A stretch of 64,000 bases of DNA from assembly GCA_003260075.1 (NCBI GenBank), contig QLIY01000692.1, positions 24,160 to 88,159 on the forward strand, in the 5' to 3' direction. Position numbers and translations under genes: made by a program. This document shows positions 61,730 through 64,000 of the stretch, piece by piece. Each line of letters begins with the position of its first letter. Position 1 is the first letter of the stretch. The notes under the pieces are model-generated. The model saw only the letters and a program-made list of their open reading frames with translations, was not told the origin of the DNA and ran no database searches. Source of the stretch: Phallusia mammillata (Eukaryota > Chordata > Ascidiacea > Phlebobranchia > Ascidiidae).

Positions 61730-62525
61730 CTTTAGTATATACATACAAAATACACATAGGCAAAATGCAAAAGCCGACTTCAAAAAGAGATATAAAAACA
61801 GCTTGCACTCGATTTATTGAGGATGACTATCAGTCATACACAAATTCAAAACTGCATAGATAGATGCAGAACATAACTATTTTACCAGCCTACATGGCAA
61901 CTTTTGGATTTGGAGAAAAGTTCATAAAATGTCCAAGGCAATTAATTGCAGCTCTCCACGCCGACACTGCTATACTTGCCAGTGCTACAATGCGGCATTG
62001 GTGTTTGCTGCAACTTTTTTACATGCAGAGCTCGAAATGACGTATCGTATATTAAAAAAACTGCCGAACAAAATTGTTTATCTTATCATTTTGTGGAAAT
62101 CTTAGACAATATACATCATGTAAATGTTTTCAAACAAACACAGTACTCAATTATTAAGTTCGTTCATACCTCTGCAAATCAAGACTTCTTCAATCACATT
62201 TTCACTGTGTAGTTATAGAACGTTTAGTCAACCACAACAACTCAACTGTGTAGTGCGTGGCTATGTGTACTCGATTTCTCACTCGAGTGGTAAACCAACT
62301 ACCAAAAGTGTTGCGCAAGAACGCTGAAATCGAAACGCGCTGGTTTTCCATTTTTGGACGAAATGGTCACTATACGTTGTGCTAATCACGACTTGCTTTG
62401 TTTACCCAGCAAGCAGCAGCCCAGAAGCCTAGCTTTTATTGGTGTTTGTACAGAGTTGCAGTTATACCCTGCTTAATTTCCCCAGCAAAATATTACATTT
62501 ATACCCTCAAACGACAGACAGGCTC

Positions 62526-62686
62526 AGCGTTTTTTTAAGGTGTTTTGGGGGACCGTTTCGGTCCAAATTTCTCCAACGGTTTCCCAAATAAGCAAATATG
62601 GCTATTTTTTGGTATTTAAATGAACACTTGCGGTCCTTAAAACTACTTAGCGGTCACCCCAACCAAACCTTAAAAAAAAACCTGGA
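62526..62686. mobile_element. Foldback MITE ('aaggtgttttggggg' family), shortened copy
   Basis: Starts tcagcgtttttttaaggtg and ends ccttaaaaaaaaacctgg. It lacks some interior bases present in the copy at 59803. Confidence 0.65.
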
Positions 62687-63212
62687 CAGGCTATTCAAAT
62701 ATTAAAAACTTACAAGAACTACGCAATTTACTATACAGAGCGTTTATTAAGCGGATGATCGTTCAAAAGTCTTCTTTTTAAATCCATTAGGCCAATGTAC
62801 TTGCAACACGCTATAAGGCTAAGTACAAAAAACAAAGGTACAACATACGCACAAACTTGTAAAAACGTTGGCTTTACCAAAAGTAGTATGAAAACACAAG
62901 AGCGCTCACTTGAAATTCATATGAAACAGTTGTAGGGGTACCTACACGATACTCCACACAGTCTTCTTTCTAAAACCTTCTTCTTGATACTTTTTACTCA
63001 TGCTGGTCAGATTTTGTGGGAATGATATTTCAATTAAACACAATTTAAAGCTTAAAATGCACAAATCTACGCACTACCTTTTCACAGTAAGGTACACACA
63101 ATTTCGGGCAATAAAAACGGGACTTAATTAGGGAATAAGAATCACTTTTGTAATTGCATAAAAACTTGGTAAAATTGTCACTTGTTTAATTACAGGATTT
63201 TGCAAGGATTAT

Positions 63213-63464
63213 AAAAGCTTGTAACATAAATGATGTAATATTCGCATTGACGTCATGGGTAGAGCTGCCATGACGTCAATGCGAATATTACATCATTTAT
63301 GTTACATTAATAACGAACAATTACATGACATAGCCACTTGTGGTTCCCACGTTATAAGTCACGTAGAATATGAAAGTTACGTAATGCAAAAGTTACAAGT
63401 CATGGCAGCTCGATCTACCCATGACGTCAATGCGAATATTACATCATTTATGTTACAAGCTTTT
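63213..63464. repeat. Nested palindrome / foldback element
   Basis: A 36-bp arm (63220-63255) is perfectly inverted at 63271-63306 across a 15-base spacer and occurs a third time at 63422-63457. The outer ends aaaagcttgtaac and gttacaagctttt also pair, so the whole block can fold as a long hairpin or as an inner hairpin. Each arm contains TGACGTCA. Confidence 0.8.
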
Positions 63465-64000
63465 GTCAGTAAAACAGGCAAAAAACTGTTCCTTTAAGNT
63501 CAGTAAAACAGGCAAAAAACTGTTCCTTTAAGTTGTTTTGAAGCGGCTGGTTTTTATTCACACATGATTGATGATGCCTTCAGGTTTTCCTAAAAAAAAT
63601 AATCTGTGAACTATACATACCTCAAACAACTCACAAAATCTTCCAACACAACATAAATATAAACCCTAAAGACAGCGGGTAGGCAGCCAAAAATTTTGGG
63701 AGGGGCCAAATGATTTGTTGTCTAATACAACTATTTGCTAACGCCCGGCGTGCTTTTACCAAACACGTGACTTGCCAAACTGTGGTTCGACTGGACAGCC
63801 AACCGCTTTATTGATTTATTCCGTGTGTGCATAAATAAAAAAGCATGTATTTCAGCTTACAACTTGGTGACAAAAGTCATTGTTGTTAATTCATATATTC
63901 CTTTGACAGTTGATCGAGAGACAAAACCACAATGATGAGGGACGAAACTCGGCTAAATTAAAGTTTATCAATGTACAACTTTGAAAATTTGGGAGGGGCC

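Larger units (their letters stand above)
54185..62815. repeat. Segmental duplication, unit 2 (carries C2)
   Basis: Partner of 47030-52560. It is longer because it holds the Penelope-like element (55968-58935), a foldback MITE (59803-59992) and a hAT-like MITE (61416-61729). The exons are most similar; introns and flanks are visibly diverged. Confidence 0.75.
60782..64000. other. Region upstream of C2 to the right edge
   Basis: Holds the upstream part of duplication unit 2, a hAT-like MITE (61416-61729), a foldback MITE (62526-62686), the nested palindrome (63213-63464) and an N join at 63499 with 34 bp repeated on both sides. On the minus strand near 63530-63700 a possible terminal exon pair followed by AATAAA can be imagined but not supported. 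The last bases carry a repeated 'aaaattttgggaggggcc' motif, perhaps transposon ends. Confidence 0.45.

Noticed and set aside
63530-63700. Possible two-exon 3' end of a minus-strand gene followed by AATAAA
   Set aside because: Splice sites can be imagined but give only a few residues with no domain and more than one frame; not supportable.

Overview
The window looks like a marine invertebrate chordate genome, most likely an ascidian tunicate. The evidence is AT-rich DNA, short exons of 40-300 nt with GT/AG introns of a few hundred bases to about 3 kb, clustered multi-domain C-type lectin genes, many short inverted-repeat transposons and a Penelope-like retroelement. The species assignment is inference.

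Layout from left to right. (1) 1-2104, minus strand: the 5' part of a multi-CTLD gene (gene A) that leaves the window at base 1. (2) 2105-6233: intergenic DNA with hAT-like elements. (3) 6234-45379, minus strand: one very large gene (gene B), reconstructed here as 54 coding exons with intron phases that agree at every junction except two that fall in homopolymer gaps. It encodes about 2,470 residues: signal peptide, five CTLDs, a coagulation factor 5/8 type C (discoidin) domain, a second discoidin domain with a kringle inside it, an LCCL domain, seven more CTLDs (one interrupted by a fibronectin type II domain), a trefoil domain, one transmembrane helix and a short tail with FDNPVV. Genes A and B share the exon structure of their first CTLD and form a tandem family. 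(4) 47.0-62.8 kb: a tandem segmental duplication carrying two copies (C1, C2) of a four-exon, minus-strand gene for a small Sulfotransfer_4-like protein with a C-terminal membrane helix. (5) Inside the last intron of C2 sits a young Penelope-like element (55968-58935) with a 13-bp target duplication, a 1,101-bp inverted terminal duplication and hammerhead-ribozyme-like motifs. (6) 62.8-64.0 kb: unassigned DNA with a nested palindrome.

Gene B is plausibly a cell-surface receptor that displays many sugar-binding modules; five of its CTLDs keep the mannose-type EPN plus WND pair and one has the galactose-type QPD. This is inferred from domains only.

Assembly caution: runs of about 10 C or G, and single N bases, are repeatedly flanked by near-identical copies of the same sequence, sometimes with SNPs. 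They look like artificial joins of allelic contigs. Longer C/G runs (56-99 nt) look like gaps; one removes part of gene B exon 8 and another hides the donor of exon 22.
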